Assembly: GCF_000425365.1 (NCBI RefSeq)
Contig: NZ_AUDH01000001.1
Location: forward strand, 248,001 to 312,000
DNA length: 64,000 nt
DNA from: Rubritepida flocculans DSM 14296
GTDB lineage: Bacteria > Pseudomonadota > Alphaproteobacteria > Acetobacterales > Acetobacteraceae
Direction of reading: 5' to 3'
Shown one piece after another: positions 1-9,142 of the stretch. The notes under the pieces are model-generated. The model was given only the letters and a program-made list of their open reading frames with translations. It was not told where the DNA came from and made no database searches. Made by a program: the position numbers and the translations under genes. How positions within the stretch are numbered: the first letter of the stretch is position 1; every line of letters starts with the position of its first letter.

Positions 1-1
1 G

Positions 2-289
2 GCGCACCGCATCCTGGGCGAAAGGCTGCCCGGCCTCTCGGGCCTGCTGCGCGTCAGCCGCTCCAAGGGCGGGGTGGTGTTCCTGAGCTCGCAAAGCCCG
101 GACGATTTCTCCGGCGAGGACGACGAGTTCCTCGACCAGATGGGCCTCGTCCTCGCCTTCCGCTGCAATGCCGAGCCCGGGGCGGCGCGGCGCATCCTCG
201 GCCCGCGCTGCGATCTCGCGGCGCTGGCCAGGGGCGAGGCGTGGTTGAAGATCGGCGGCGAGGCGACGCGCCGGCTGCGCGCCTGGTGA
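2..289 (+). CDS. C-terminal end of a possible HerA/VirB4-like P-loop ATPase (partial)
   Basis: Only the last 95 codons are inside the window; the frame is open from base 2 to a TGA at 287-289. The visible part contains SRSKGGVVFLSSQSPDDF and then DQMGLVLAFRCNA. This resembles the end of the ATPase core in HerA/VirB4/TraD-type hexameric ATPases, where a strand ending in Ser-Gln-Ser/Thr-Pro is followed by a test of whether the protein selected the right target. The family is therefore a guess from a short tail. The gene ends before a strong GC hairpin. Another P-loop ATPase family is equally possible. Confidence 0.4.
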   Translation, partial: AHRILGERLPGLSGLLRVSRSKGGVVFLSSQSPDDFSGEDDEFLDQMGLVLAFRCNAEPGAARRILGPRCDLAALARGEAWLKIGGEATRRLRAW

Positions 290-291
290 CG

Positions 292-313
292 CGCCCGGCA
301 CCCGGGCCGGGCG
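292..313 (+). terminator. GC-rich hairpin after the first gene
   Basis: CGCCCGGC (292-299) and GCCGGGCG (306-313) pair over 8 bp with a 6-base loop, three bases past the stop codon at 289. No T-run follows, so this is a terminator-like stem rather than a textbook intrinsic terminator. Confidence 0.4.
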
Positions 314-427
314 TATCGCGGGCAGGGCGGGTGTCGCGGCCCCTTCGCCCTCTCGCGGGGCGAAAGCGGATGGCGCTGGCATAAGGCGCGCTCGCCATCC
401 GCCGCCCGGCTGACTAGGCTCCGACGC

Positions 428-1870
428 ATGGCCCGGCGCGACCTCTCCTCCTCCCCCGCCGCGGCGCTGACCGGCGCCGTCACCGCCGCCATGGCCGCGC
501 CCCCGCCGGAGTTCCCGCCCGAGGCGCCGCTCTTGGAGGTGCTGGCCGCCATGGCCACCGCGCGCGCCTCGGCCGTGCTGGCGGTGGACGCGATGCGCCG
601 GCCGGTGGGCATCCTCACCGAGCAGGACGTGACGCGCCGCGTCGCCTTCCGCCTGCCGCCGGAGGCACCGCTCTCGGCGGCGATGACCGCCCCGCCCATC
701 GCCTGCGCCGAGGATGCGGGGCTGTGGCGCGCGGTGGCGCTGCTGCGCGCGCACCGGCTGCGCCACCTGCCCGTGCTCGACGCCGCCGGGCGCTGCGTGG
801 GGATGCTGCACCGCGCGGAAACCCTGGCCGCCGTCTCGGGCCGGCTGCTCGCGCATCTCGACGCGCTGGCGGGCGAGGACGCGGCGGTGAAATCCGCCCA
901 GGCCGGCGTCGCCGCCGCGCTGCTGGCCGAGGGCGTGCCGGCGCGCGAGGTGGTGGCGCTGGTCAACGGCATCAACCTCGAGCTGCACCGCCGCGTGCTG
1001 GAGCGCGCGCTGGCCGAGCACGGCCCGCCGCCCCTGCCCTTCACGCTGCTGGTGATGGGCAGCCTCGGCCGCGGCGAGAGCCTGCTGCGCCCCGATCAGG
1101 ACAATGGCCTGATCCTCGAGGACTACCCCGACGCCGAGCATGAGCGGGTGGACGGCTGGTTCCGCGGCTTCAGCGAGAGCTTCGTCCAAGGCCTCGCGCA
1201 AGCGGGCTTCCCGCTGTGCAGCGGCGGCATCATGGCGCGCAACCCGCTGTGGCGGAAAAGCCTCGCGCAATGGAAGCGGCAGTTCGAGATCTGGGCGCAT
1301 CGCCGCGCGGGGGCGGCGCTGCTCTTCTCCGACATCGCTTTCGACTTCCGCCCCGCCTGGGGCGAGGCCGCGCCGGCCGCGGCGCTGCGCGCGCATCTGG
1401 GCCGCGTGCTGGCCGCCCAGCCCGCGCTGCTCGGCGCCATGGCGGCGCAGAACGCCTCGCTCACCGTCGGGCTCACGCTCTGGGGCGGCTTCACGGATGA
1501 CGAGCCGGGGCCCGGCACGCGCACCGACCTCAAGCTGCACGGGCTGATGCCGCTGGTCGCCGCGGCGCGGCTGCTGGCCTTGCGCGAGGGCGTGGAGGCC
1601 ACGGGCACGCCCGCGCGGCTGGATGCGCTGGTGGAGCGCCGCGCCCTGGCCGCGCGCGAGGCCGAGGCGCTGCACGACGCCTTCGACCGGCTGCTGGAGG
1701 TGGTCCTGCGCCAGCAGCTCGCCGATCACGAGGCCGGGCTGCCGCCCGGCAACCTGGTGGACACGGCGGCGCTGGAGAAGCCCGCGCGCAATGCGCTGCG
1801 CGACGGGCTGAAGGCGGTGCGCAGCTTCAGCCGCGGCGCCATCTCCGCGCTGACGGGGCAGCTCTGGTAG
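428..1870 (+). CDS. CBS-domain / DUF294 putative nucleotidyltransferase
   Basis: 480 residues. Two CBS modules lie at about 18-75 and 82-135, the second including RLRHLPVLDAAGRCVG. A GlnD-like nucleotidyltransferase domain follows, with GSLGRGESLLRPDQDNGLI near residue 210 (the GS...R and DQDN metal and nucleotide signature). The DUF294 C-terminal helical domain fills the rest. Relatives often begin with a cyclic-nucleotide-binding domain; it is missing here. Family members are thought to be cytosolic nucleotide-sensing regulators and are often found near acetate permease genes together with a DnaQ-like exonuclease. The exonuclease gene is the next gene here, placed tail to tail one base away. 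The substrate is unknown. Confidence 0.85.
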   Translation: MARRDLSSSPAAALTGAVTAAMAAPPPEFPPEAPLLEVLAAMATARASAVLAVDAMRRPVGILTEQDVTRRVAFRLPPEAPLSAAMTAPPIACAEDAGLWRAVALLRAHRLRHLPVLDAAGRCVGMLHRAETLAAVSGRLLAHLDALAGEDAAVKSAQAGVAAALLAEGVPAREVVALVNGINLELHRRVLERALAEHGPPPLPFTLLVMGSLGRGESLLRPDQDNGLILEDYPDAEHERVDGWFRGFSESFVQGLAQAGFPLCSGGIMARNPLWRKSLAQWKRQFEIWAHRRAGAALLFSDIAFDFRPAWGEAAPAAALRAHLGRVLAAQPALLGAMAAQNASLTVGLTLWGGFTDDEPGPGTRTDLKLHGLMPLVAAARLLALREGVEATGTPARLDALVERRALAAREAEALHDAFDRLLEVVLRQQLADHEAGLPPGNLVDTAALEKPARNALRDGLKAVRSFSRGAISALTGQLW

Positions 1871-1871
1871 G

Positions 1872-2579
1872 TCAGAAATGCTCCGCCGTCTCGGCGATCT
1901 GCGCCGTCATGCGGCTGCGGCGCACCAGCTCGTGCAGATCCTCCACGCCGCGTGCGGCGGCGCGGGCCAGAAGATGCACCCACAGCGCCGCCGTCGCCTC
2001 CGCATCGCCGAGCGCGGCGTGCCGGCGCGCGATGACGATGCCCGCGCGCCCGCACAGCCCGTCCAGCGAGTGGTCCGCCTCCTGCGGGTCGAGCCAGCGC
2101 GAGGTGAGCAGGCTGCACAGCACGGGGTTGGGCACGGCGGGCGCGCCGCGATGCTCCTCCATGAAGAGCAGCGTGCGGTCGAAGGCGGCGTTGTGGGCCA
2201 CCAGCACGTCCTCGCCCGCGAAGTCGAGGAAGGCGGCGATGGCCTCGCGCGCTGGCGGCGCGCCGCGCACGCGCTCCTCGGTGATGCCGTGATAGGCCAC
2301 GCCCTCGGGCGGGATGGGCCGGCCAGGATCCACCAGCGTCTCGAACCGCGCCACGGGCTCGAGCCCGCGCAGCTTCACCGCCCCGATGGCGAGCAGCGCA
2401 TCGCCGCGCGAGGGCTTGAGGCCCGTGGCCTCCAGGTCGAACACCACATAGGACTGCGAGGCGAGGGGCCCTGGCGGCAGCGGCGCGTGGAAATGCGCAC
2501 GGGCGCGAAGGAACTCCTGCGCGGAGGGTTTCAGCCCGTTGCGCAGCGCCCGGGCGGCGCGCTGCAGCAGGCCGCTCAT
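1872..2579 (-). CDS. DnaQ-like 3'-5' exonuclease (DEDDh)
   Basis: 235 residues. The DEDDh catalytic set is complete: D48 and E50 in VVFDLEATG, D134 in AHNAAFD, H187 and D192 in RRHAALGDAEAT. This fits the epsilon-subunit exonuclease domain of DNA polymerase III. The protein lacks the C-terminal clamp-binding and polymerase-binding tail typical of replicative DnaQ and has about 45 residues before the fold. It is therefore more likely a free-standing exonuclease of the kind found beside DUF294/CBS proteins than the replicative subunit. It lies immediately downstream of the sugar-transport ATPase gene on the same strand (3 bases apart) and may be read through from that operon. Confidence 0.85.
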   Translation of the reverse strand: MSGLLQRAARALRNGLKPSAQEFLRARAHFHAPLPPGPLASQSYVVFDLEATGLKPSRGDALLAIGAVKLRGLEPVARFETLVDPGRPIPPEGVAYHGITEERVRGAPPAREAIAAFLDFAGEDVLVAHNAAFDRTLLFMEEHRGAPAVPNPVLCSLLTSRWLDPQEADHSLDGLCGRAGIVIARRHAALGDAEATAALWVHLLARAAARGVEDLHELVRRSRMTAQIAETAEHF

Positions 2580-2582
2580 GCC

Positions 2583-3683
2583 CTACAGCACCCGGCCGCT
2601 CTGCGGGTCGAGCAGGTGCATGTTCGCGAGATCGGCCGTCAGCCGGATGGGCGCGCCGGGCGCGGCCGGCACGGTGGGGTCGAGCCGCGCGCAGAGGTCG
2701 CGCGCGCCGTCCAGGTGGAAATGCACCAGGGTTTCCATCCCCATCGGCTCGATCACCTCGGGCGTGATCTCGATCTCGGCGTAGGTGGCGCGGCCCTCGC
2801 GCCGCTCGGTCAGGTGCTCGGGGCGGATGCCGAACAGCACCTCGCGCCCCTTCGCCGCCTCGTAGCGCCCCGTGCGCTCCTCCGGCACGGGCAGCACGAT
2901 GCCGCCCGGCAGGTGGAGGTTGAGCGCGCCCGAGGCCGCCTCGAGCCGCGCCGGGATGAAGTTCATCGCCGGGCTGCCGATGAAGCCGGCCACGAAGCGC
3001 GTGGCGGGGCGGTGATACAGCTCCTGCGGCGGGCCCACCTGCTCGATCACGCCGTGGTTCATCACCACCACGCGGTCGGCCAGCGTCATCGCCTCCACCT
3101 GGTCGTGGGTGACGTAGACGGTGGTGGTCTTCACCGTCTGGTGCACCTTCTTGATCTCGGTGCGCATCTGCACGCGCAGCTTGGCGTCGAGGTTGGAGAG
3201 CGGCTCGTCGAACAGGAACACCTTGGGGTTGCGCACGATGGCGCGGCCCATGGCCACGCGCTGGCGCTGCCCGCCGGAGAGGGCCTTGGGCTTGCGGTCG
3301 AGCAGCGACGCGATGTCGAGGATGCGCGCGGCCTCGTCCACCCGGCGGCGGATTTCCTCGCGCGGGAATTTCCGCAGCAGCAGGCCGAAGGCCATGTTGT
3401 CGAACACCGTCATGTGCGGATAGAGCGCGTAGTTCTGGAACACCATCGCGATGTCCCGGTCGCGCGGCGGGATGTCGTTCACCACCGTCCCGCCGATGGC
3501 GATCTCGCCGCGCGTGATCTCCTCCAGCCCCGCGATCATGCGCAGCGTGGTGGTCTTGCCGCAGCCCGAGGGCCCCACGAGCACCACGAACTCGTGGTCC
3601 GCGATCTCGAGGTCGATGCCCTTCACGGCCTGCACGCCGCCGTCGTATTCCTTGACGAGGCTGCGAAGCGAAACCTGCGCCAT
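2583..3683 (-). CDS. Sugar-type ABC transporter ATP-binding protein (MalK/UgpC family)
   Basis: 366 residues, the usual length for MalK/UgpC. Walker [10 protein letters not shown] is at about 37-45, followed by the signature ALSGGQRQR, Walker [13 protein letters not shown] and the H-loop VYVTHD. A TOBE/OB regulatory tail follows from about residue 240 (HYRPA-like [17 protein letters not shown]). It is the last gene of a four-gene importer operon in the order binding protein, permease, permease, ATPase. It powers uptake of a carbohydrate or polyol-type substrate; glycerol-3-phosphate or a sugar cannot be told apart from sequence alone. Confidence 0.93.
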   Translation of the reverse strand: MAQVSLRSLVKEYDGGVQAVKGIDLEIADHEFVVLVGPSGCGKTTTLRMIAGLEEITRGEIAIGGTVVNDIPPRDRDIAMVFQNYALYPHMTVFDNMAFGLLLRKFPREEIRRRVDEAARILDIASLLDRKPKALSGGQRQRVAMGRAIVRNPKVFLFDEPLSNLDAKLRVQMRTEIKKVHQTVKTTTVYVTHDQVEAMTLADRVVVMNHGVIEQVGPPQELYHRPATRFVAGFIGSPAMNFIPARLEAASGALNLHLPGGIVLPVPEERTGRYEAAKGREVLFGIRPEHLTERREGRATYAEIEITPEVIEPMGMETLVHFHLDGARDLCARLDPTVPAAPGAPIRLTADLANMHLLDPQSGRVL

Positions 3684-3690
3684 CTCCGGC

Positions 3691-4590
3691 TCACCCTTTC
3701 GTCGCGCCGGCGGTCAGGCCGGCGATGTAGTAGTCCATCAGGAAGGCGTAGACGACCACGGGCGGCAGCGCGGCCAGCAGCGCGCCGGCCATGATCTGCC
3801 CCCAGGCGAAGGTGTCGCCGCGCACGAGCTGGCTGACGACGCCGATGGTCAGCGGCATCTCGTCCGGCGTGGTGATGAAGGCGGTGGGATAGACGAAGGC
3901 CGCCCAGCTCACGGTGAAGGCGAAGATGGTGGCGGCGATGATGCCGGGCAGCGCGACGGGGACGAAGATCTTCAGCAGCATCTGCGTCCAGGTCGCGCCG
4001 TCGATCAGCGCCGCCTCGTCCAGCTCCTTCGGGATGGAGGCGAAATAGCCGATCATGATCCAGGTGCAGAAGGGCACCGTCAGCGTCGGATAGACCAGCA
4101 AGAGCCCCCAGGTGGAGTTGAGCAGGCCGAGCCCGCCCACGATCTGGTAGAGCGGGATGAACAGCAGCGTGTCCGGCACCAGGTAGGTGAGGAACACGCC
4201 GGTGGCGAGCGCCTGGCTGCCCCAGAACCGCATCCGCGAGAGCGCGAAGGCCGCCAGCACGCTGATCGCCATGGTGATCGCCACCACCAGCACCGTCACC
4301 TTGATGCTGTTCCAGAAGAAGCCGAGGAACAGCTCATTGCCCAGGATGGCGGCGTAGTGCTCGAAGGTGACTTCGCGGATCAGCCAGGGATTGCCCGAGA
4401 GATCGGCCATCTCCGCGTTGGTCTTGAGGCTGGTGATGAGCATGTAGAAGGGCGGGGCGAGGAAGATCACCGCCGCCACGACGAGCGAGGCGTAGCTGGT
4501 CCAGAGCGCCCAGCGCCGCTCCGCCCGGAGCGAGCCCACCTTGTGATAGATCCGGGGCAGGTCCCGGTGCGCCGCCGCGCTGGCCGACAT
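3691..4590 (-). CDS. ABC transporter inner-membrane permease (MalG/UgpE type)
   Basis: 299 residues with about six transmembrane segments. It has the EAA loop that contacts the ATPase, [25 protein letters not shown]. The start ATG at 4588-4590 overlaps the stop of the upstream permease by one base (TGATG), so the pair is translationally coupled. The ATPase gene follows after 7 bases. The open frame continues far upstream (to 6423), but that part is out of frame with two well-supported genes and is discarded. It forms the heterodimeric channel with the next permease. Confidence 0.92.
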   Translation of the reverse strand: MSASAAAHRDLPRIYHKVGSLRAERRWALWTSYASLVVAAVIFLAPPFYMLITSLKTNAEMADLSGNPWLIREVTFEHYAAILGNELFLGFFWNSIKVTVLVVAITMAISVLAAFALSRMRFWGSQALATGVFLTYLVPDTLLFIPLYQIVGGLGLLNSTWGLLLVYPTLTVPFCTWIMIGYFASIPKELDEAALIDGATWTQMLLKIFVPVALPGIIAATIFAFTVSWAAFVYPTAFITTPDEMPLTIGVVSQLVRGDTFAWGQIMAGALLAALPPVVVYAFLMDYYIAGLTAGATKG

Positions 4591-5522
4591 CACGCCATCT
4601 CCTTGTTGCGCCGCGTCACCCCTCGCAGGATGAAGAAGGCGAAGACCGCGAGCAGCGGCAGCATGAACAGGCTCACCGCCGCCCCGCGCGGGATGTTCCC
4701 CGAGAGGATGCCCACCTGGAAGGCGTAGGTGGCGAAGAGGTGCGTCAGGTCGCGCGGGCCGCCGTTCGTCAGCACCCGCACGATGTCGTAGTTCGCGAAG
4801 GTGACGATGAGGCTGAACAGCACCGTGATGGAGATGATGTTGCGCATCATCGGCAGGGTGACGTAGCGCAGCCGCTGCCAGCCCGTGGCGCCGTCTATCG
4901 CCGCGGCCTCGTAGAGCTGCTCGGGCACGCTCTTCAGCGCCGCGAGATACATGATCATGAAGAAGGGCGCGCCGTACCACACGTTCACGATGATGACCGA
5001 GACGCGCGCCCACCAGGGCTCGCCCAGCCATGGCACCGGCGGCACGGCGATGATGGCGAGCAGCCAGTTGATCGAGGAGTAGGTGGGGTCGAACATCCAC
5101 CACCAGCCGAGGGTGGAGAGCGCGGGCGGGATCACCCAGGGCACCAGCAGCATGCCGCGCCACTTGCGCTGCCCCTTGGTGGGGATGTGGTGCAGCATGT
5201 GCGCCAGCCAGAAGCCGATCAGCGCCTTCAGCACCACCGCCGTCACCGCGAAGAGGCAGGATTGCCAGACGACGAGCCAGAAGGTCTCGCTCTCCACCAG
5301 GATTTCGTAGTTCAGGAACCAGGCGAACTCGTCCATGCGGCGGTTCAGCATGGAGAGATAGATCGCGTAGCCCGCCGGATAGGCGACGAGCCCCGCGATC
5401 ACCGCGATCAGCGGCAGCGTCATCACGAAGGCGATCGTCGAGCGGCGCCGCGCCAGGCGCTGCAGCGAGGATGCGCGCGGCGCGGCGCTGACCGGCGCCG
5501 CGAGCGTGCCATCGGCCGGCAT
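4590..5522 (-). CDS. ABC transporter inner-membrane permease (MalF/UgpA type)
   Basis: 310 residues. The N-terminal segment (RRRSTIAFVMTLPLIAVIAGLVAYPAGYAIYLS, written here only as the region at about 25-57) is the first membrane helix. The cytoplasmic EAA loop is LYEAAAIDGATGWQRLRYVTLP. This is the larger-partner type of permease in carbohydrate importers of the CUT1 class. It sits between the binding-protein gene (63 bases upstream) and the second permease (one-base overlap). The substrate is undetermined. Confidence 0.92.
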   Translation of the reverse strand: MPADGTLAAPVSAAPRASSLQRLARRRSTIAFVMTLPLIAVIAGLVAYPAGYAIYLSMLNRRMDEFAWFLNYEILVESETFWLVVWQSCLFAVTAVVLKALIGFWLAHMLHHIPTKGQRKWRGMLLVPWVIPPALSTLGWWWMFDPTYSSINWLLAIIAVPPVPWLGEPWWARVSVIIVNVWYGAPFFMIMYLAALKSVPEQLYEAAAIDGATGWQRLRYVTLPMMRNIISITVLFSLIVTFANYDIVRVLTNGGPRDLTHLFATYAFQVGILSGNIPRGAAVSLFMLPLLAVFAFFILRGVTRRNKEMA

Positions 5523-5561
5523 CTTCCCCTCCCCTGCGATGGACGGGCCGCGGCGGCGCCG

Positions 5562-5604
5562 TCAGCCGCCGCGGCGGATGACCCCTCAGCCGCCGCGGCG
5601 GATG
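5562..5604. repeat. 19-bp direct repeat with palindromic core at the end of the binding-protein gene
   Basis: TCAGCCGCCGCGGCGGATG occurs at 5562-5580 and again at 5586-5604. The second copy holds the stop codon and final Arg-Arg-Gly-Gly codons of the binding-protein gene; the first lies in the spacer before the permease gene. Each copy contains the 12-bp palindrome CCGCCGCGGCGG, so two small hairpins can form in the mRNA between the abundantly needed binding protein and the permeases. Confidence 0.7.
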
Positions 5605-6944
5605 GTGTTCAACTCGCGCTCGAGCCAGGCCAGCGCCTGGTCCACCGTCTCGTTCGCCTGCACGATGCGGGCGATGAGCTTGGTGTTCAGCGCCTGGTTG
5701 TAGGCCTGCACCGCCATCTGCGGCGGCGCGGGCGCGAAGGCCACGCTGGTGCGCGCGTTGTGGTGCGCGCGGATGGGGTAGTTGTACACGGTGCCCACCG
5801 GCGGGCCTTCCGTGGCCCACACCTGGAAGTCGTTCATCGAGATGAAGGGCGGGATGTCGTAGCCCGCGCTGGTCGAGGTCTGCGCCTCGGCCGAGGCGCG
5901 GTCGGAGAGGAACTCCAGCAGCTCCTTCGCCGGCCCCTGCACGCGCGAGAAGTTCCAGATGCCCCAGAAATAGGGCAGGTAGCCGACGAAGCGGCCCTCC
6001 GGCCCGCTCGGCACCGGCAGCGTCCAGCATTGCGCGCCGACCGCGGGGTTGTCGCGCCGCGCCGACACCCAGGCGGAGGGCGGGTTGAAGATCAGCGCCG
6101 AGCGGCCCGAGATCAGCGCGCGGTTGTTCGCCGCGTCGTCCCAGGCCCAGACGTCGTTGGGAAGCTGGCGGCTGATGCGCACCGCCATCTCCACCGCCGC
6201 GCGCAGCTTCGCGTTGCCGCGGACGGTGGGGTTGCCGCGCTCGTCCATCACGTTGGCGCCGTAGCTGGTGAACAGCGCGCCCAGCCAGTCCACCGCGTCG
6301 GTGAAGCTGCCCATGGGCAGGCCGAAGGGGAAGCCCGCGCGGTTGCAGGCCTCGGCCGCGCGGGCGAAGGTCTCCCAGTTCCACTGGTCCGCGCCCGGCC
6401 CGGCGCGGTCCTCGGCGGGCCACATGGCGCGCATGTCGAGGCCCGCGTGCTGCTGCATCAGGTCGAGGCGGACGCAGGCGGGCTTGAGCTGGGTGCCGGA
6501 GACCGCGGGGATCGCCACCCAGCGCCCGCCCTGCTTGCCCAGGTATTCCGCCGCCGGCGTCACCGGCCCGTATTTGGCCGTGAGCCGCTGCATCACGTCA
6601 TCCACAGGAACGAGCAGGCGCTGGTGCGCCGCCGGCTCCCAGGTGGGGAAGGAGAGGATGTCGTGCCCGCTGCGCGACTGCGCCTGGGCGTTGATCGTCA
6701 GCAGGTTCTGGTTGCCGACGCTGGTGATGAAGTCCACCACCACGTTCGCGCGGTTGCGCTCGCCCCATTGCGCGCAGAGCCGGCGCATCGCCTCGTTGCC
6801 CGCGGGCACCCAATGGTCCCAGAAGCCGCAGCGGATGGTGGTGGTGGGCTGGCCGAACACCGCGGGCGCGGAGAGCGTCCCCGCGGCCACCACACCCGCG
6901 CCGGCGCCAAGCACGGCGCGACGCGACAGATCCTTGCCTGCCAT
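5586..6944 (-). CDS. Extracellular solute-binding protein, family 1 (sugar-type ABC importer)
   Basis: 452 residues. It starts with a Tat-like leader: MAGKDLSRRAVLGAGAGVV has the twin-arginine motif followed by a hydrophobic stretch and an Ala-rich cleavage region ending APAVFG. The mature part has the length and composition of SBP_bac_1 proteins that bind sugars or glycerol phosphate in the periplasm. It is the first gene of the importer operon, directly before the two permeases. The upstream strand reads GGAGGAGAGTGCAAG before the ATG, a strong ribosome-binding site. The ligand cannot be named from sequence. Confidence 0.88.
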   Translation of the reverse strand: MAGKDLSRRAVLGAGAGVVAAGTLSAPAVFGQPTTTIRCGFWDHWVPAGNEAMRRLCAQWGERNRANVVVDFITSVGNQNLLTINAQAQSRSGHDILSFPTWEPAAHQRLLVPVDDVMQRLTAKYGPVTPAAEYLGKQGGRWVAIPAVSGTQLKPACVRLDLMQQHAGLDMRAMWPAEDRAGPGADQWNWETFARAAEACNRAGFPFGLPMGSFTDAVDWLGALFTSYGANVMDERGNPTVRGNAKLRAAVEMAVRISRQLPNDVWAWDDAANNRALISGRSALIFNPPSAWVSARRDNPAVGAQCWTLPVPSGPEGRFVGYLPYFWGIWNFSRVQGPAKELLEFLSDRASAEAQTSTSAGYDIPPFISMNDFQVWATEGPPVGTVYNYPIRAHHNARTSVAFAPAPPQMAVQAYNQALNTKLIARIVQANETVDQALAWLERELNTIRRGG

Positions 6945-7066
6945 CTTGCACTCTCCTCCTCGTGTATTTTTTCCGCGGTCTGCGCCGCTGGGCGGGAAGG
7001 TTAGTCATGGCTGCGCCGCGGGCGCAACCGCTTGCTGGCCCCTTCCGCCCGAATCAGGATGACAGC

Positions 7067-8179
7067 ATGGACACGCATCGTTTCGACGCGCTGGTGATCG
7101 GCGCGGGCATCGCGGGCGCCACCGCCGCGGCGCATCTCGCGCCCACGCATCGCCTGGCGCTGCTGGAGGCGGAGGAGGTCGCGGGCCACCACACCACCGG
7201 CCGCTCCGCCGCCATCTGGATCCTGAACTACGGCACGGCGGATGCGCGGCTGCTCACCGCCGCCTCGCGCGGCTTCTTCGAGGATCCGCCGCGGGGCTTC
7301 GCCGAAACGCCGCTCGCGCACCGCCGCGCCGTGCTGACGGTGGCCGATGCGGCGCAGCGCGCGGCGCTGGAGGCGACGCTGGCCGAGGGCGAGGGCCTCG
7401 AGCCCCTCTCGCCCGAGGAGGCCCGCGCGCTGGTGCCCGCGCTGCGCGCCGACTACCTGGCCGCGGCCAGCATCGAGCGCGACGCCTTCGACATCGACGT
7501 GGCGGCGCTGCACCAGGGCTTCCTGCGCCAGGCGAAGGCGGCGGGCGGCGTCCTGGCGCTGCGCCACCGCGCGGGGCGCATCTGGCGCGCGGGCGGGCTC
7601 TGGCACGCGGAGACGAGCGGCGGCGCGGTCTTCGCCGCGCCCGTTCTGGTCAACGCCGCCGGCGCCTGGGGCGATGAGGTGGCGCGGCTCGCCGAGGTCG
7701 CGCCGCTCGGCCTGCAGCCGAAGCGGCGCACCGCGCTGATCCTCGATCCCGGGCGATGGGACAGCGCGGATTGGCCGCTGGTCGGCGATGTCGCGCATTC
7801 CTGGTATGTGCGGCCCGAGGCGCGGCGCAAGCTGATGGTCAGCCCCGCCGACGAGACGGACAGCGAACCCTGCGACGCGCAGCCCGACGAGCTCGACATC
7901 GCCATCGCCATCGACCGCATGCAGCAGGCGCTCGACATCCCCGTGCACCGCGTGGAGCATCGCTGGGCTGGCTTGCGGACCTTCACGCCCGATCGCGGGC
8001 TCGCGCTCGGCCCCTGCGCCGCGCCGGGCTTCTTCTGGTGCGTGGGCCAGGGCGGCTACGGCATCCAGACCGCGCCCGCGGCCGGCCGCTTGCTCGCGCA
8101 TCTCATCCGCGGCACGGAGCCGGAGGCCGAGCTCCGCGCCGCCGTTCCGCTCACCGATCCGCGAAGGTTCTCGACATGA
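7067..8179 (+). CDS. FAD-dependent oxidoreductase of the D-amino-acid oxidase (DAO) family
   Basis: 370 residues from the chosen ATG at 7067, which has AGGA 7 bases upstream and gives the canonical start RFDALVIGAGIAGATAAAHL. The Rossmann motif GAGIAG is at 12-17. An earlier in-frame ATG at 6962 would add a 35-residue leader without family character. C-terminal WAGLRTFTPDRG and GQGGYGIQTAPA match the FAD-closing region of DAO-fold enzymes such as glycine/D-amino acid oxidases and dehydrogenases. The stop overlaps the start of a PLP dehydratase by 4 bases (ATGA), so both probably act on the same amino-acid-derived compound. The exact substrate is unknown. Confidence 0.87.
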   Translation: MDTHRFDALVIGAGIAGATAAAHLAPTHRLALLEAEEVAGHHTTGRSAAIWILNYGTADARLLTAASRGFFEDPPRGFAETPLAHRRAVLTVADAAQRAALEATLAEGEGLEPLSPEEARALVPALRADYLAAASIERDAFDIDVAALHQGFLRQAKAAGGVLALRHRAGRIWRAGGLWHAETSGGAVFAAPVLVNAAGAWGDEVARLAEVAPLGLQPKRRTALILDPGRWDSADWPLVGDVAHSWYVRPEARRKLMVSPADETDSEPCDAQPDELDIAIAIDRMQQALDIPVHRVEHRWAGLRTFTPDRGLALGPCAAPGFFWCVGQGGYGIQTAPAAGRLLAHLIRGTEPEAELRAAVPLTDPRRFST

Positions 8180-9138
8180 CTCCGGGTTTCGACGACGTGC
8201 GCGCCGCCGCCGAGCGGCTGCGCGGGCGCATCCGCCGCACGCCCCTGCTGCGCCACCGCGCGCTGGACGATGCGGTGGGCGGCCCCGTGCTGGTGAAGCC
8301 CGAGCCGCTGCAGATCACCGGCAGCTTCAAGCTGCGCGGCGCGACCAACGCCGCGCTGCGCCTGCCGCCCGGCACGCCGGTGGTGACGCATTCCTCCGGC
8401 AACCACGGCCAGGCGGTGGCGGCGGCGGCGCATCGCCTCGGCCTCTCCGCCCTCATCGCCATGCCCGCTGACGCGCCGCGCGTGAAGGTGGAGGCGACGC
8501 GCGGCTGGGGCGCGGAAATCCACTTCTTCGACCGGCACGGCGTGGACCGCGACGCGCTGGCCGCCGAGCTCGCCGCGCGGCGCGGCGCGGTGGTGATCCC
8601 GCCCTTCGACCATCCGGACGTGATCGCCGGCCAGGGCACCGCCATGCTGGAGCTGATCGAGGATGCGCGCGCCGAGGGGCTGGCGCCCGCGCGTTTCGCC
8701 ATCTGCACCGGCGGGGGCGGGCTGCTCGCCGGCTCGGCGCTCGCCATCAAGGCGCTGCTGCCCGAGGCGGAGATCTGGGCGGTGGAGCCTGAGGGCTGGG
8801 AGGATTACGGCCGCTCGCTGCGCGCGGGCGAACGCCTGGCCAATGACGGGACCGGCAGCGGGCTGTGCGATGCGCTTCTCTCGAAGCAGCCCGGCGCGCT
8901 CACCTTCGCGGTGAACGCGCCGCGCGTGGCGGGCGGCGTGAGCGTGACGGAGGCGGAGGTGTTCGCCGCCATGCGCTTCGCCTTCACCCATCTCAAGCTG
9001 GTGGTGGAGCCCGGCGGCGCGGTGGCGCTCGCCGCGCTGCTGGCCGGCAAGCTGCCGCCGCGCGAGGGCGCCACCGCCATCATCCTCTCCGGCGGCAATG
9101 TGGACGCGGGCGTCTTCGCCCGCGCCATGGCCGCCTGA
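8176..9138 (+). CDS. PLP-dependent threonine/serine dehydratase-like protein
   Basis: 320 residues, fold type II PLP enzyme of the IlvA/TdcB/serine racemase group. The Schiff-base lysine is K52 in TGSFKLRGATNAA. The substrate-loop motif SSGNHGQ is at 74-80, and the glycine-rich phosphate cup GGGGLLAG follows. There is no C-terminal ACT regulatory domain, so it resembles catabolic or hydroxyaspartate-type dehydratases rather than biosynthetic IlvA. ATG 8176 overlaps the stop of the FAD enzyme (ATGA). Deamination of serine, threonine or 3-hydroxyaspartate are the candidate reactions. Confidence 0.88.
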   Translation: MTPGFDDVRAAAERLRGRIRRTPLLRHRALDDAVGGPVLVKPEPLQITGSFKLRGATNAALRLPPGTPVVTHSSGNHGQAVAAAAHRLGLSALIAMPADAPRVKVEATRGWGAEIHFFDRHGVDRDALAAELAARRGAVVIPPFDHPDVIAGQGTAMLELIEDARAEGLAPARFAICTGGGGLLAGSALAIKALLPEAEIWAVEPEGWEDYGRSLRAGERLANDGTGSGLCDALLSKQPGALTFAVNAPRVAGGVSVTEAEVFAAMRFAFTHLKLVVEPGGAVALAALLAGKLPPREGATAIILSGGNVDAGVFARAMAA

Positions 9139-9142
9139 AGCG

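Noticed and set aside
1872-2579. The DnaQ-like gene as the replicative epsilon subunit of the origin-linked dnaQ
   Set aside because: It lacks the C-terminal polymerase-binding region, lies about 20 kb from the candidate origin, and sits next to a DUF294/CBS gene, the context of free-standing exonucleases.
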